A DNA stretch of 59,063 nucleotides from an uncultured bacterium (GTDB lineage: Bacteria > Verrucomicrobiota > Kiritimatiellia > CAIKKV01): the NCBI GenBank assembly GCA_938038445.1, contig CALHRZ010000030.1, forward strand, positions 1-59,063, given 5' to 3'. The notes beneath the pieces are model-generated. The model searched no databases, was not told where the DNA came from, and saw only the letters and a program-made list of their open reading frames with translations. The stretch's first letter is position 1; every line of letters begins with the position of its first letter. This document shows positions 8,611 to 17,082 of the stretch, one piece after another. Made by a program: the position numbers and the translations under genes.

Positions 8611-9374
8611 GGCCGTCGCGACCGCCGATACGCCCATAACATCCGAAAAAATCTCCAGGTATCCTGCACAGGCCGAATGTGGCTTTCCCGACCCTCCAGA
8701 TAGATCGTCGAAATCGGAACCGGCGCGATCCGCAACCCCAATGCCGAGATGTGCAATAAGGCCTCCGACTCGGCCGCAAACCGCGGCGACGCGGTGGCCA
8801 AAAACGGCAGGACATCCCCACGGTACAGACGAAACCCGCACTGCGTGTCCGGCACATACTGCCCCATTTCCCGGCTCAACAGCCAACTCATGAAACGATT
8901 CGTCCAACGCCGCACAATCGGCATCGCCCTTACATCGGCCATCCGATTGCCCACCAAAACCGGAAAACCCGTTCGCACATAGGTCTCGATGAACTTCGGC
9001 AGATCGTCCGGAGAATGCTGGCCGTCCGCATCCATCGTGATCACCCAGTCGAATCCCATGGCGCGCGCTCGGCCAAAACCGGTCGCCAGCGCAACGCCTT
9101 TTCCCCGGTTCGTTTCATGGCGCACAACTTCTGCTCCCGCCGCCCGCGCTTCCTCTACCGTTCCATCCTGGGAACCATCATCCACCACCAGAACGAAGGG
9201 AACTTTCTCCCGAACCCGGCGGACCACTTCCCCAATGCGCCCCGCTTCATTAAAGGCAGGAATCAGCACGCATCCTTTCTGCTTCGCCCGGCCCACCCGT
9301 TCGGATACTTCAACATGCGGACCGTCCGTCTCCGTTACTCGGTTCCTTTCACCCTGCGGAATAGCCGCTGCCAT
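8589..9374 (-). CDS. Glycosyltransferase family 2
   Basis: The product (261 residues from ATG 9374) is a GT-A fold enzyme of the DPM1/polyprenyl-phosphate transferase type that moves a sugar from a nucleotide donor, probably to a lipid carrier. It shows CVLIPAFNEAGRIGEVV, VVDDGSQDGT, the nucleotide site ITMDADGQH with DXD-like residues, and a GFRLYRG segment. No C-terminal membrane helices follow. ATG 9374 is preceded by GGGAAGGGA at good spacing, which I prefer to the TTG at 9401. It overlaps the upstream acyltransferase by 26 bp, so the two form one transcription unit that may modify envelope lipids. Confidence 0.85.
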   Translation of the reverse strand: MAAAIPQGERNRVTETDGPHVEVSERVGRAKQKGCVLIPAFNEAGRIGEVVRRVREKVPFVLVVDDGSQDGTVEEARAAGAEVVRHETNRGKGVALATGFGRARAMGFDWVITMDADGQHSPDDLPKFIETYVRTGFPVLVGNRMADVRAMPIVRRWTNRFMSWLLSREMGQYVPDTQCGFRLYRGDVLPFLATASPRFAAESEALLHISALGLRIAPVPISTIYLEGRESHIRPVQDTWRFFRMLWAYRRSRRPQPVRNI

Positions 9375-10257
9375 AGGGATTCCCTTCCCACAAGTTTTCA
9401 AACATGAACCACTGCGTCGGTGCCTCCAAAATGATCGCTTGAAGCATATCTCGAATCCGAAGGTGAATCGCTTCCTCGCTCATCTCCCCCCCCTCGTTAA
9501 GAGCCGGATAAACCCGGAAACGAAAACGGTCGTTTTCTTCCCGCAACAGAAAAACCCCAACAATCGGAACCCGATAATGGCTCGCCAACCAGGCTGGCCC
9601 CCGCGGCAAGCAGGCCGGCGCTCCAAAAAATTCCACCGGTTGATGGCGCGTCGTATAGTCCCGATCGGCTAGCAAAGCAACAAACTCTCCGCGTTGCAAC
9701 ACCTCGATCAAATGCCGCACCACCGTCAACCCCAACGGGACGACGTGAATCCCCCGCCTCCGCCGATAGCTCAAAAAAAGATTGTCCAGCTTCTTGACAC
9801 CATGCAACTGCGCAACCGCCGTTATGGGATACCCCAGGGCGGCCAATACAGCCCCCCCCACCTCCCAGTTCCCGATGTGCCCCGTCACCAGCAACGTCCC
9901 CCGTTTGAGACCCTGAAGCATCGTCAAACGGGCACGGGCTGTCTCCTCCAGCAAATCCCCCACTTCCTCGCGCGTCAGCTTGGAGAAAGTGAAAAAGTCC
10001 ACAAGGTATTTCGAAAAACCACGAAAAACCGCCCGAACATTCCGCTCCACCTCCCGCTCCCCCCACTCCCAGTTCGCAAAGGCCGAAACGCGTTTCAGAT
10101 TCGCACGAACCGCTTTTCGAGCGCGAATGTCGGAACGATAAAAAGCGTCCGCCAGCCGCATCCCTACCGCATAGCAGAATCGGCGCGGAAAAAGACGGCA
10201 CAAAAAATCCGCCGTGACAAACATCCCATACTGCTTTTGAGGGATATCGGTCCGCAT
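9349..10257 (-). CDS. Lipid A type lysophospholipid acyltransferase (LpxL/HtrB family)
   Basis: This 302-residue membrane-associated acyltransferase adds secondary acyl chains in lipid A synthesis or acts on a related lipid. The HX4(D/E) catalytic motif is HIGNWE in VTGHIGNWEVGG, and the second block LLADRD.....VEFFG with PRGPAWLA follows, as in HtrB/LpxL proteins. I chose ATG 10257 because GAGGAAGGG lies at proper spacing upstream; the longer TTG start at 10320 would leave only 17 bp to the divergent gene. Its presence suggests a lipopolysaccharide-containing outer membrane. The exact acyl acceptor cannot be read from sequence. Confidence 0.85.
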   Translation of the reverse strand: MRTDIPQKQYGMFVTADFLCRLFPRRFCYAVGMRLADAFYRSDIRARKAVRANLKRVSAFANWEWGEREVERNVRAVFRGFSKYLVDFFTFSKLTREEVGDLLEETARARLTMLQGLKRGTLLVTGHIGNWEVGGAVLAALGYPITAVAQLHGVKKLDNLFLSYRRRRGIHVVPLGLTVVRHLIEVLQRGEFVALLADRDYTTRHQPVEFFGAPACLPRGPAWLASHYRVPIVGVFLLREENDRFRFRVYPALNEGGEMSEEAIHLRIRDMLQAIILEAPTQWFMFENLWEGNPYGSGYSAG

Positions 10258-10291
10258 CCGTCTACGCCCTTCCTCTGAATGAGAATGCCAT

Positions 10292-10320
10292 ATTTTCCGT
10301 TCTGGCGTCCAGTTTTTCAA
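10292..10320 (-). promoter_or_regulatory. Possible promoter for acyltransferase-GT2 unit
   Basis: On the minus strand TTGAAA (10315-10320), a 17 bp spacer and GAAAAT (10292-10297) precede the ATG at 10257. The -10 matches consensus at four of six bases, so this is tentative. Confidence 0.35.
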
Positions 10321-10322
10321 AA

Positions 10323-10331
10323 TGCTATCTT
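10323..10331 (+). promoter_or_regulatory. Extended -10 promoter giving leaderless start
   Basis: TGC-TATCTT (10323-10331) is an extended -10 element. The ATG at 10338 follows after six bases (GGAACT), so transcription would begin at or next to the start codon. No ribosome binding site or clear -35 is present. Confidence 0.4.
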
Positions 10332-10337
10332 GGAACT

Positions 10338-11585
10338 ATGGCTTCTTCCGCTGCTTTCTCTCCATTCTCACTCCTGGTCAAACCCGCTGGAGCCGACTGC
10401 AACCTCCGGTGCGATTACTGCTTCTATCTCCAAAAATCCGCCCTGTATCCCGATACCCCAAACCCCCGTATGCCCGATGAAGTCCTCGAACGGCTCGTCG
10501 CCTCCTACCTCGCCACCGCCCAACCCCAATACGCCTTCGGATGGCAGGGAGGGGAACCCACCCTCCTGGGGGTCTCCTTCTTCCAACGCGTCACCGAACT
10601 GCAGCAGCGTCACGGCCGGCGGGGCGCCGTGGTGGCGAACGGACTCCAAACCAACGGCACCCTTTTAAACGAGGAACTTGCCGCCCATTTCGCCCGGTTT
10701 CAGTTCTTATTAGGGATCAGCCTCGACGGATCGCCCGAGATTCACGATGCCCATCGCCGAACCCTCGGCGGGCAGCCAACTCATGCACGCGTGATCGCCG
10801 GCATCGAACTCCTGCGTCGTCACCACGTCGAATTCAACATCCTCACGCTTGTCACCCCCCTCAATGCTTCCCGCGCTACGGAAGTCTATCGCTATCTCAC
10901 CAGCCAAGGGTTCCTTTTCCATCAATATATCCCCTGCGTGGAGTTCGACGCCATGGGCCAACCCCTCCCGTTCGCGCTCACAGGCGAACTCTGGGGACGC
11001 TTTCTCTGCGATCTGTTCGACGCATGGTACCCCAAGGATACGCGCCGCGTTTCAATCCGCCTCTTCGATTCCATCCTCTACCGAATGGCCGAGGGGCGGC
11101 CCAACGTCTGCCACATGGGAAAAGATTGCCGCCAGTATTTCATGATCGAACATAACGGCGATGTGTATCCTTGCGACTTCTTCGCGGAACCGCGCCTCCG
11201 ACTGGGCAACATCATGACCCACACGTGGGAGGAACTCCTCGCCTCTCCGGTCTATCGCGAGTTCGGCCTCTCCAAGACCCGCCGCCATCCTGCCTGCGAA
11301 AACTGCCCCTGGCTCGACCTTTGCCAGGGCGACTGCCTGAAACACCGGTTTTATCAAACCCCCGAACCTCGTCAGCTCAGCCATCTCTGCGAAGGGTGGA
11401 AACGATTCTTCGCTTACACGGCCGACCGTTTCTCAAAACTGGCTGAGGAGATCCGTCACGAGCGCGCACAGCGACGGGCGGTTCTTGATTCCCTCCTGCC
11501 GGCCAAACTTTCACCCCCCAGCCGAAACGCCCCCTGCCCCTGCGGCAGCGGCCGTAAATTCAAACACTGCTGCGCCCGCCCCTGA
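10338..11585 (+). CDS. Anaerobic sulfatase-maturating enzyme with SEC-C tail
   Basis: This radical SAM enzyme (415 residues) oxidises the active-site Cys or Ser of sulfatases to formylglycine without oxygen. The SAM cluster motif is Cys21-X3-Cys25-X2-Cys28 in ADCNLRCDYCFY, followed by GWQGGEPTL and the SPASM-type Cys-rich region (VYPCDFF, then CENCPWLDLCQGDC) that binds auxiliary clusters. The last ~20 residues are CPCGSGRKFKHCC, a SEC-C zinc motif best known from SecA C-termini, not a usual part of anSME. Two Cys-type sulfatases in this window (2297-3664 and 15631-17082) are natural clients. SEC-C could bind SecB or ribosomes and so catch unfolded sulfatases before export; that role is inference. 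Confidence 0.9.
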   Translation: MASSAAFSPFSLLVKPAGADCNLRCDYCFYLQKSALYPDTPNPRMPDEVLERLVASYLATAQPQYAFGWQGGEPTLLGVSFFQRVTELQQRHGRRGAVVANGLQTNGTLLNEELAAHFARFQFLLGISLDGSPEIHDAHRRTLGGQPTHARVIAGIELLRRHHVEFNILTLVTPLNASRATEVYRYLTSQGFLFHQYIPCVEFDAMGQPLPFALTGELWGRFLCDLFDAWYPKDTRRVSIRLFDSILYRMAEGRPNVCHMGKDCRQYFMIEHNGDVYPCDFFAEPRLRLGNIMTHTWEELLASPVYREFGLSKTRRHPACENCPWLDLCQGDCLKHRFYQTPEPRQLSHLCEGWKRFFAYTADRFSKLAEEIRHERAQRRAVLDSLLPAKLSPPSRNAPCPCGSGRKFKHCCARP

Positions 11586-11780
11586 ACGCGACGAGCGGAT
11601 TCAGTTCCATATCCCGGCCAAGGTCAACCGGTTTTTTGCAAGGGCTGCGTCTCTGCCCTTCCCCCCTGGGGGCAGACAGCCTCTCTCTCAACGCCCGAAT
11701 CCCCATCTTCCCCAGACACCGGATACAAGCCAGAGGGATATTATGTCCATTCCGTGTTCCACAAAACCCTCGAGAGGACA

Positions 11781-11809
11781 TTGCGCCCCGCAACTCTTTT
11801 TGGTATCCT
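11781..11809 (+). promoter_or_regulatory. Sigma70-like promoter for 11817 gene
   Basis: TTGCGC (11781-11786), a 17 bp spacer and TATCCT (11804-11809), with TGG just before the -10. The ATG at 11817 starts seven bases later, so the mRNA would be leaderless. An alternative GTG start at 11754 would place this promoter inside the gene. Confidence 0.45.
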
Positions 11810-11816
11810 AAAGGAG

Positions 11817-12545
11817 ATGAGCGAACGAATTCCAACCGGCGATTTCGATTTTTGGTACGCGGTCAACAACACGGAAATCCCTCTGATGCCCGTGCGCCGC
11901 CTCGAAACCTTTGGCTCGACGATCATATACTACCACATGCTGAGCGAGCCTATGGATGCCGTGCGTCAAACCCGTATCCGCGAGGGGCGTATCCAGGCCT
12001 ACCAGCCACAAATCCTCACACCCGCCTCCTTCGCCAACGCCATCCTTGAAGGGTTCGGCCCCGAAGCTGAAGCCTACGTCCAATGGCTCCGCGAGCATAC
12101 GCAGGACCTCCATATCCTGCGCTACGGTTTTCACATCCGCAAGGAGGAGATTCAAGAACACCTCGTCCACGAAACCCTCGAAACAATCAAACCTCAGATT
12201 GTGGAACAAGCCCGGAAAAGCCCCCATCCCATGACCGCTGTCGTCGCAGGAGTGGACCACCCGTGGGAAGTCTCGCTCATTAAACTCATGGCCGATGTCA
12301 TTCGCTACTCCGCCCCCGGCAACGTCCGAGATCTCGCCCGGCGGAAACTGCTCGAAGATGACGGCGGCCTTCCGCGCGCCGTCCGCGAAGAACTCGACAG
12401 CGATTTCTTCGCCGCCGCCCGTAATCCCCGGCTCATCAAACCCCTCGCCCGCAAACTGCAACAATACGGCGTGTTCGAGGAATACCAAGATCGCTTCTTT
12501 TCCCTCGTCCGCTCCAACCCCGAGGCTGCCGGAGAAACTCCATGA
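11817..12545 (+). CDS. Conserved-looking protein coupled to ParA, unrecognised
   Basis: From ATG 11817 the product has 242 residues; a GTG at 11754 in the same frame would add 21. The protein is soluble and mostly helical after residue 60, with no signal or membrane segment. Notable parts are DFDFWYAVNNTEIPLMP near the N terminus, and a basic helical C terminus. I do not recognise the family. Its TGA overlaps the ATG of the ParA gene (ATGA), which implies coupled translation and a shared task. It might be a cargo adaptor or partner for the ParA ATPase, but nothing in the sequence proves that. Confidence 0.7.
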   Translation: MSERIPTGDFDFWYAVNNTEIPLMPVRRLETFGSTIIYYHMLSEPMDAVRQTRIREGRIQAYQPQILTPASFANAILEGFGPEAEAYVQWLREHTQDLHILRYGFHIRKEEIQEHLVHETLETIKPQIVEQARKSPHPMTAVVAGVDHPWEVSLIKLMADVIRYSAPGNVRDLARRKLLEDDGGLPRAVREELDSDFFAAARNPRLIKPLARKLQQYGVFEEYQDRFFSLVRSNPEAAGETP

Positions 12546-13468
12546 CCCGCATCCTCGCGGTCGCCAACCAGAAGGGAGGCGTTGGAAAAACAACGACCGC
12601 TATCAACCTCGCCGCCTGCCTCGCTGAACTCCATAAACGCGTGCTCCTCCTCGACCTCGACCCCCAGGCCAACGCCACCAGCGGACTCGGCTTTGAACGA
12701 ATCCCCGGCGGCAGCCTCTACGAGGTGCTCCTCGGGGAAAAAAACCTCGGCGACCAAATCAAACCCACCGCCGTCCCCCGTCTGGATCTCGTCCCCTCCG
12801 AAACCGATCTCTGCGGCGCGGAAATCGAAGTCGCTCGCCTCGATCGCCCCCTCTACCGCCTCCGCGACGCGCTCCGCCCCCTCGCCGACGAAAACCGATA
12901 CCACTTCATCCTGACCGACTGCCCTCCCTCCCTTGGCCTGCTTACCATGAACGCCCTCGCCGCCGCCCATGCGCTTTTTATCCCCCTTCAATGCGAGTAT
13001 TACGCGCTCGAAGGACTCAGCACTCTCGACCGAGTTTTGGCCGATATCCGCCAGAACGGCATCAACCCAACGTTGGAAATCGCGGGAATCGTCATGACCA
13101 TGTTTGACGGCCGCACCAATCTCGCACAACAGGTCGTCGCGGAAGTCCGCCGCCATTTCGGCGAGCGAGTCTTCGAAACGGTCATCCCACGGTCCGTCCG
13201 CCTAAGCGAAGCCCCCGGCTTCGGTCAGCCCATCATCCTGTTCGATCCGCAGGGATCCGGCGCACAAACCTATCGCGCCCTCGCCCGCGAACTGCTCAAA
13301 AAAGAGCGCGCCCGTCTCCAACCCACGCCGATCTCTTCAAAGGAATCAATACCCCACCCCACTGCCCCCGGCAACGTTACCCCACCGACGCTTCCTGCGC
13401 CTGCAACTTCAGCCGCCGAAGCGCCGGTCGAAGCCCCGCCCGCCGTGCAGACGAAAACCGATCAATAA
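12542..13468 (+). CDS. parA: ParA/Soj-family ATPase, orphan
   Basis: This 308-residue protein is a Walker-type ParA ATPase. The deviant Walker A is NQKGGVGKTTTAINLA, with the signature Lys in KGG, Walker A' is LLLDLDPQANATSG and Walker B is ILTDCPPSLGLLTMNAL. ParA proteins dimerise on ATP, bind DNA nonspecifically and position chromosomes or protein cargo. No ParB gene follows it here; the partner is the coupled gene just upstream. Residues ~255-308 form a Pro/Ala-rich tail that is not part of the fold. The last 92 bp overlap the convergent deformylase gene. Confidence 0.92.
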   Translation: MTRILAVANQKGGVGKTTTAINLAACLAELHKRVLLLDLDPQANATSGLGFERIPGGSLYEVLLGEKNLGDQIKPTAVPRLDLVPSETDLCGAEIEVARLDRPLYRLRDALRPLADENRYHFILTDCPPSLGLLTMNALAAAHALFIPLQCEYYALEGLSTLDRVLADIRQNGINPTLEIAGIVMTMFDGRTNLAQQVVAEVRRHFGERVFETVIPRSVRLSEAPGFGQPIILFDPQGSGAQTYRALARELLKKERARLQPTPISSKESIPHPTAPGNVTPPTLPAPATSAAEAPVEAPPAVQTKTDQ

Positions 13469-13910
13469 TCAAAACGCCAGCCAGATGGTCCATTTCGTGC
13501 TGAACCGCCCGTGCGGCCAGACCGCTCAGCTGAACTTCCCTCTTGGCACCTTCCACGTCCTGATAGACCACGTGGATCGTTTCCGCCCGCGTGATAGGCC
13601 CCGCAATCCCAGGAAAACTCAAGCATCCCTCCTCCCCACATGCCTCCCCTGCCTGCGCCACAATCCGGGGATTGACCAGCACCAGCGGCATCGCAGGGAG
13701 ACGATCCTCTTTCTCTCCCTCCGGAATTTCGATGACGCAAAGGTCCAGAGTGAGCCCCACCTGCTGCGCCGCCAAACCCACCCCCTTCGCCGCTCGCATC
13801 GTTGCGATCATCTCCCGCGCCACCTGCGCCAAAAAGGGACCAAACTCCATTACCGGTTGCGCCTTCCGGCGCAGGACCGGATCGCCGTAGATTCGAATTC
13901 TAAAGGTCAT
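13377..13910 (-). CDS. def: Peptide deformylase
   Basis: The enzyme removes the formyl group from the initiator Met of new proteins. All three family motifs are present in 177 residues: GVGLAAQQV (43-51), EGCLSFPG (94-101) with metal ligand Cys96, and QHEMDHLAG (137-145) with the two His ligands and catalytic Glu. The C terminus is basic. The ATG at 13910 overlaps the end of the Re-citrate-synthase-like gene by 11 bp, so they are one unit. The 3' end lies antisense to the ParA tail for 92 bp. Confidence 0.93.
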   Translation of the reverse strand: MTFRIRIYGDPVLRRKAQPVMEFGPFLAQVAREMIATMRAAKGVGLAAQQVGLTLDLCVIEIPEGEKEDRLPAMPLVLVNPRIVAQAGEACGEEGCLSFPGIAGPITRAETIHVVYQDVEGAKREVQLSGLAARAVQHEMDHLAGVLIIDRFSSARRAGLRPALRRLKLQAQEASVG

Positions 13911-15288
13911 ATCCGTTCTCTTTCAACCAGTCGGCCAGATGCGACCGAACCTGCGCGACCATCTCCCCCTCCGAAATCTGGGTGATGCGCCCCTTCTCAT
14001 ACTCCTCCATCATCCATTCGTAAATCCGCCGAACCCCCGGATGCTCCTTCGTCAGCGGCTCCTTTTCCCCCAGCCCCACATGCTGCCGCACCCAAAGCAC
14101 AATGCCCGCCAGACCGCTTTTGTCTGTCAACGCCAACTGGATCGGACGCCGGAGCAGCTTTTCAGTGTCAAATACATTGTAGATTTCCTCGTTCTTGAGA
14201 AGCCCATCCGCATGCACGCCGGCGCTCGTGGCGTTAAAGAGACGCCCCACCAGCGGTTGATGCGGCGGAATCGGGTAGCCCAACTCTTTCTCGAAGTACT
14301 CGGCAATCTCCGTAATGACGGTCGTGTCCACCTTCGCCTCATTTCCACGAAGTTGAAGATAATTCACGATCAACGCTTCGATCGGCGGATTTCCGGTGCG
14401 TTCCCCAAGCCCTAAAAGCGTCCCATTGACGGCGGAACACCCGTAAAGCCACGCCGTCACCGCATTGGCCGTCACCAAAAAGAGGTCATTATGGCCATGC
14501 CACTCCAGCCATTCGCTCGGAACCCCCGCATAATACTGGAGCCCATAGATCAGCCCCGGCACAGAACGCGGCATACACACGCCCGGATAGGGAACGCCAA
14601 GCCCCAGCGTGTCGCACACCCGGATTTTAATGGGCGAGTGGCTCTCCTCGGCCAGCCGCATCAGTTCGTACGCAAACGGAACGACAAACCCGTAGAAATC
14701 GGCCCGAGTCGCATCTTCCAAATGGCAGCGCGGGATGATCCCAACCTCCAGCGCATCCTTGACAACGCCCAGATAGTCGTCCAACGCTTCCCGCCGCGTT
14801 TTGCGCAGTTTCAGAAAGATATGATAATCGGAGGCGGACGTCAGAATTCCCGTCTCCTTCAAACCCATCTCTTTCGCAAGCGCCAGATCCTTCTTCGTGG
14901 CTCGGACCCACCCCGTCACCTCCGGATACCGATAGCCTAGCGAAAGAATCTCATGCACGGCATCCTGATCCCGATGCGAATACAGAAAGAATTCGGCCTG
15001 CCGAATCACACCCTGGGGCCCCCCCAACCGGTGTAGCATCTTGTAAAGATCCACAATCTGCTTCACCGTATAAGGTGGCATCGCCTGCTGGCCGTCCCGA
15101 AATGTTGTGTCCGTAATCCAAATCTCCTTCGGCATTTTCATCGGCACCAGCCGATGATTGAAGGCAATCCGCGGCACTTCGTGATAAGGAAAAAGCGGCC
15201 GAAAAAGATTCGGCTCTTCCACGTCCGAAAAAAGGACCGTGTAAGAGTCATAATCAAAGGTGTTATAGCCAGGATTAAAGCGCAACAT
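13900..15288 (-). CDS. DRE-TIM acyltransferase, Re-citrate synthase-like
   Basis: This 462-residue enzyme is a DRE-TIM metallolyase that condenses acetyl-CoA with an oxo acid, as do isopropylmalate, homocitrate and Re-citrate synthases. The N-terminal active-site motif is ITDTTFRDGQQAMPPYTV; the metal-binding segment is WHGHNDLFLVTANAV, followed by NGTLLGLGERTGN. The family with this exact N-terminal wording is, to my memory, the one containing Clostridium kluyveri Re-citrate synthase, and such genes are often mislabelled isopropylmalate synthase. No leucine pathway genes lie nearby. The start is ATG 15288, behind an AAGGGGGGAAGG ribosome binding site; the longer frame to 15426 is unlikely. 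Substrate is therefore probable, not certain. Confidence 0.72.
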   Translation of the reverse strand: MLRFNPGYNTFDYDSYTVLFSDVEEPNLFRPLFPYHEVPRIAFNHRLVPMKMPKEIWITDTTFRDGQQAMPPYTVKQIVDLYKMLHRLGGPQGVIRQAEFFLYSHRDQDAVHEILSLGYRYPEVTGWVRATKKDLALAKEMGLKETGILTSASDYHIFLKLRKTRREALDDYLGVVKDALEVGIIPRCHLEDATRADFYGFVVPFAYELMRLAEESHSPIKIRVCDTLGLGVPYPGVCMPRSVPGLIYGLQYYAGVPSEWLEWHGHNDLFLVTANAVTAWLYGCSAVNGTLLGLGERTGNPPIEALIVNYLQLRGNEAKVDTTVITEIAEYFEKELGYPIPPHQPLVGRLFNATSAGVHADGLLKNEEIYNVFDTEKLLRRPIQLALTDKSGLAGIVLWVRQHVGLGEKEPLTKEHPGVRRIYEWMMEEYEKGRITQISEGEMVAQVRSHLADWLKENGYDL

Positions 15289-15313
15289 GCCTTCCCCCCT
15301 TCGCCTTTTTCTA

Positions 15314-15342
15314 ATCCTAATCCATTCGGTCCATACCGTCAA
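15314..15342 (-). promoter_or_regulatory. Sigma70-like promoter for 15288 gene
   Basis: TTGACG (15337-15342 on the minus strand), a 17 bp spacer and TAGGAT (15314-15319) precede the gene with a leader of about 20 bases that holds the ribosome binding site. Apart from this promoter and the one at 15574, the 15289-15630 gap shows nothing I recognise. Confidence 0.6.
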
Positions 15343-15573
15343 TGCCAAGAACAATTGAACGCAAACAACGCCAACCCATGACTCCGTACGATTCAAGGCG
15401 GGTTTACCCTTCATAGCCTGCGCCATCCCCTATCGGGAGTCCCGCCACCCGGTGGCAAAAGACCTCGCCCCCGCAAGTTCATACCGGCTTCCAAGACTCG
15501 GTTCCTCTATCCCCCTACTCCCTTTCGCACCCCCCCTCTCCCAACGGCGACGACCGGATGGCCCTAATTTCTC

Positions 15574-15602
15574 TTGACCGAAATGGATCGGCGTACCATT
15601 AT
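15574..15602 (+). promoter_or_regulatory. Sigma70-like promoter for sulfatase-mgtE unit
   Basis: TTGACC (15574-15579), a 17 bp spacer and CATTAT (15597-15602). The expected start near 15609 gives a leader of about 21 bases to the ATG at 15631. The TTG of the -35 is in frame with the gene and should not be read as its start. Confidence 0.6.
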
Positions 15603-15630
15603 CCCGTTTTTGTTTCCTGACCGCTCTCAT

Positions 15631-17082
15631 ATGCCCCGCACGCCCCCCAATTTGATCCTGATCTTGATAGATGATCTCGGTTGCCGGGACCTCTCCTGCC
15701 TCGGCAGCTCCTTTTACCGAACGCCCCACCTCGACCGTATGGCCCAAGAAGGAATAGTGTTTACTGCCGCCTATGCTTCCTGCCCTGTCTGCTCACCCAC
15801 CCGCGCCTCCCTCCTCACCGGTAAATACCCCGCCGCTGTCGGCATCACCGACTGGATCGATTGGGGCGGACAACTCCATCCCTGCCGCGGCCGCTTGATT
15901 GATGCCCCCTACCTCAAGGAGCTTCCCCGATCCGAATACACGCTGGCCCGCGCCCTTCGCGATGCGGGATACACCACCTGGCACGTGGGAAAATGGCACC
16001 TTGGAAGTTCCGGATCCCTTCCCCAAGACCACGGATTCGACCAAAATATCGGAGGCGGCAAAGACGGCGCTCCCCACACATACTTCGCCCCTTGGCCTAA
16101 TGAGCCCCTCGCCGATCTCCAAGTCCCGCCAGGGACCTATTTAACCGACTACCTCACCGCGCGGGCCATTGAACTGATCCGTAAACGCCCCCGCCACAAG
16201 CCTTTCTTCCTCAATCTCTGGCACTATGCCGTCCATACCCCTATTCAGGCCAAACCCGACGCGATCCGCCGATGGAGCCGCCGCGCTGCTCGCCTTGGAC
16301 TCGACCAAATCAACCCCTTCGAAATCGGTGAACATTTTCCAGCTATGCATCAACGCCATCTTCGCGTCAAACGCCGGCGCATTCAGTCCGACCCCATTTA
16401 TGCCGCCATGATCGCGAACATGGATTGGAATATCGGCCGTCTCCTCGACACCCTCCGCGAAGAGGGAATCGAACACGACACGCTCGTCGCGTTCACCTCC
16501 GATAACGGCGGACTCGCAACCGCCGAAGGTTCTCCAACCTGCAACGCGCCCTACAAGGAAGGAAAAGGTTGGATGGCTGAGGGCGGAGTCCGTGTCCCGT
16601 TGATTCTGTGGTGGCCTGGCCGGATCCCTCCCGGTCTCCGCTCTTCCGAACCCGTCTCGAGCCCCGATCTCTACCCCACCTTTCTCGAAGCCGCTGACCT
16701 CGACGCACGCCCCTCCCAGCACCGGGACGGCCTCAGCCTTCTCCCCCTCTGGAGCGGTTCGTCCCATCTGCCACGGGAAGCCCTCTTCTGGCATTACCCC
16801 CACTACGGCAACCAGGGAGGAACCCCCGGCTCTTCCGTCCGATCCGGTGATTATAAACTCATAGAGTTTTTCGAAGACGGCTGTCTCGAACTCTACAATC
16901 TCCGCAACGATCCTTCCGAAAACCACAACCTCGCCCGACGCAAACCCGAAACGACCGCCCGCCTTCACGAACTCCTCCAGAACTGGCGGAAATCCGTCGA
17001 AGCACGTCTGCCCGCCCCGAATCTCGGTTGGAATCCACGGGTGGGACTCCGCAAACCTAAGCCGCTGCCGCCCCGCCGATGA
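15631..17082 (+). CDS. Sulfatase, arylsulfatase A-like
   Basis: A 483-residue formylglycine sulfatase. Metal-binding Asp14-Asp15 are in ILIDDLGCRD. The activation motif is C54-S-P-T-R58, the commonest Cys-type form, followed by ASLLTGKYP. Later motifs are WHVGKWHLG, FTSDNGG and a C-terminal YNLRNDPSENHNLA. Start ATG 15631 gives the usual MPRTPPNLILILIDD beginning; no signal peptide is visible. It differs from the sulfatase at 2297 in size and motif, so the two should act on different sulfated sugars. The next gene, mgtE, overlaps its stop by 4 bp. The maturase at 10338 would activate it. Confidence 0.92.
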   Translation: MPRTPPNLILILIDDLGCRDLSCLGSSFYRTPHLDRMAQEGIVFTAAYASCPVCSPTRASLLTGKYPAAVGITDWIDWGGQLHPCRGRLIDAPYLKELPRSEYTLARALRDAGYTTWHVGKWHLGSSGSLPQDHGFDQNIGGGKDGAPHTYFAPWPNEPLADLQVPPGTYLTDYLTARAIELIRKRPRHKPFFLNLWHYAVHTPIQAKPDAIRRWSRRAARLGLDQINPFEIGEHFPAMHQRHLRVKRRRIQSDPIYAAMIANMDWNIGRLLDTLREEGIEHDTLVAFTSDNGGLATAEGSPTCNAPYKEGKGWMAEGGVRVPLILWWPGRIPPGLRSSEPVSSPDLYPTFLEAADLDARPSQHRDGLSLLPLWSGSSHLPREALFWHYPHYGNQGGTPGSSVRSGDYKLIEFFEDGCLELYNLRNDPSENHNLARRKPETTARLHELLQNWRKSVEARLPAPNLGWNPRVGLRKPKPLPPRR

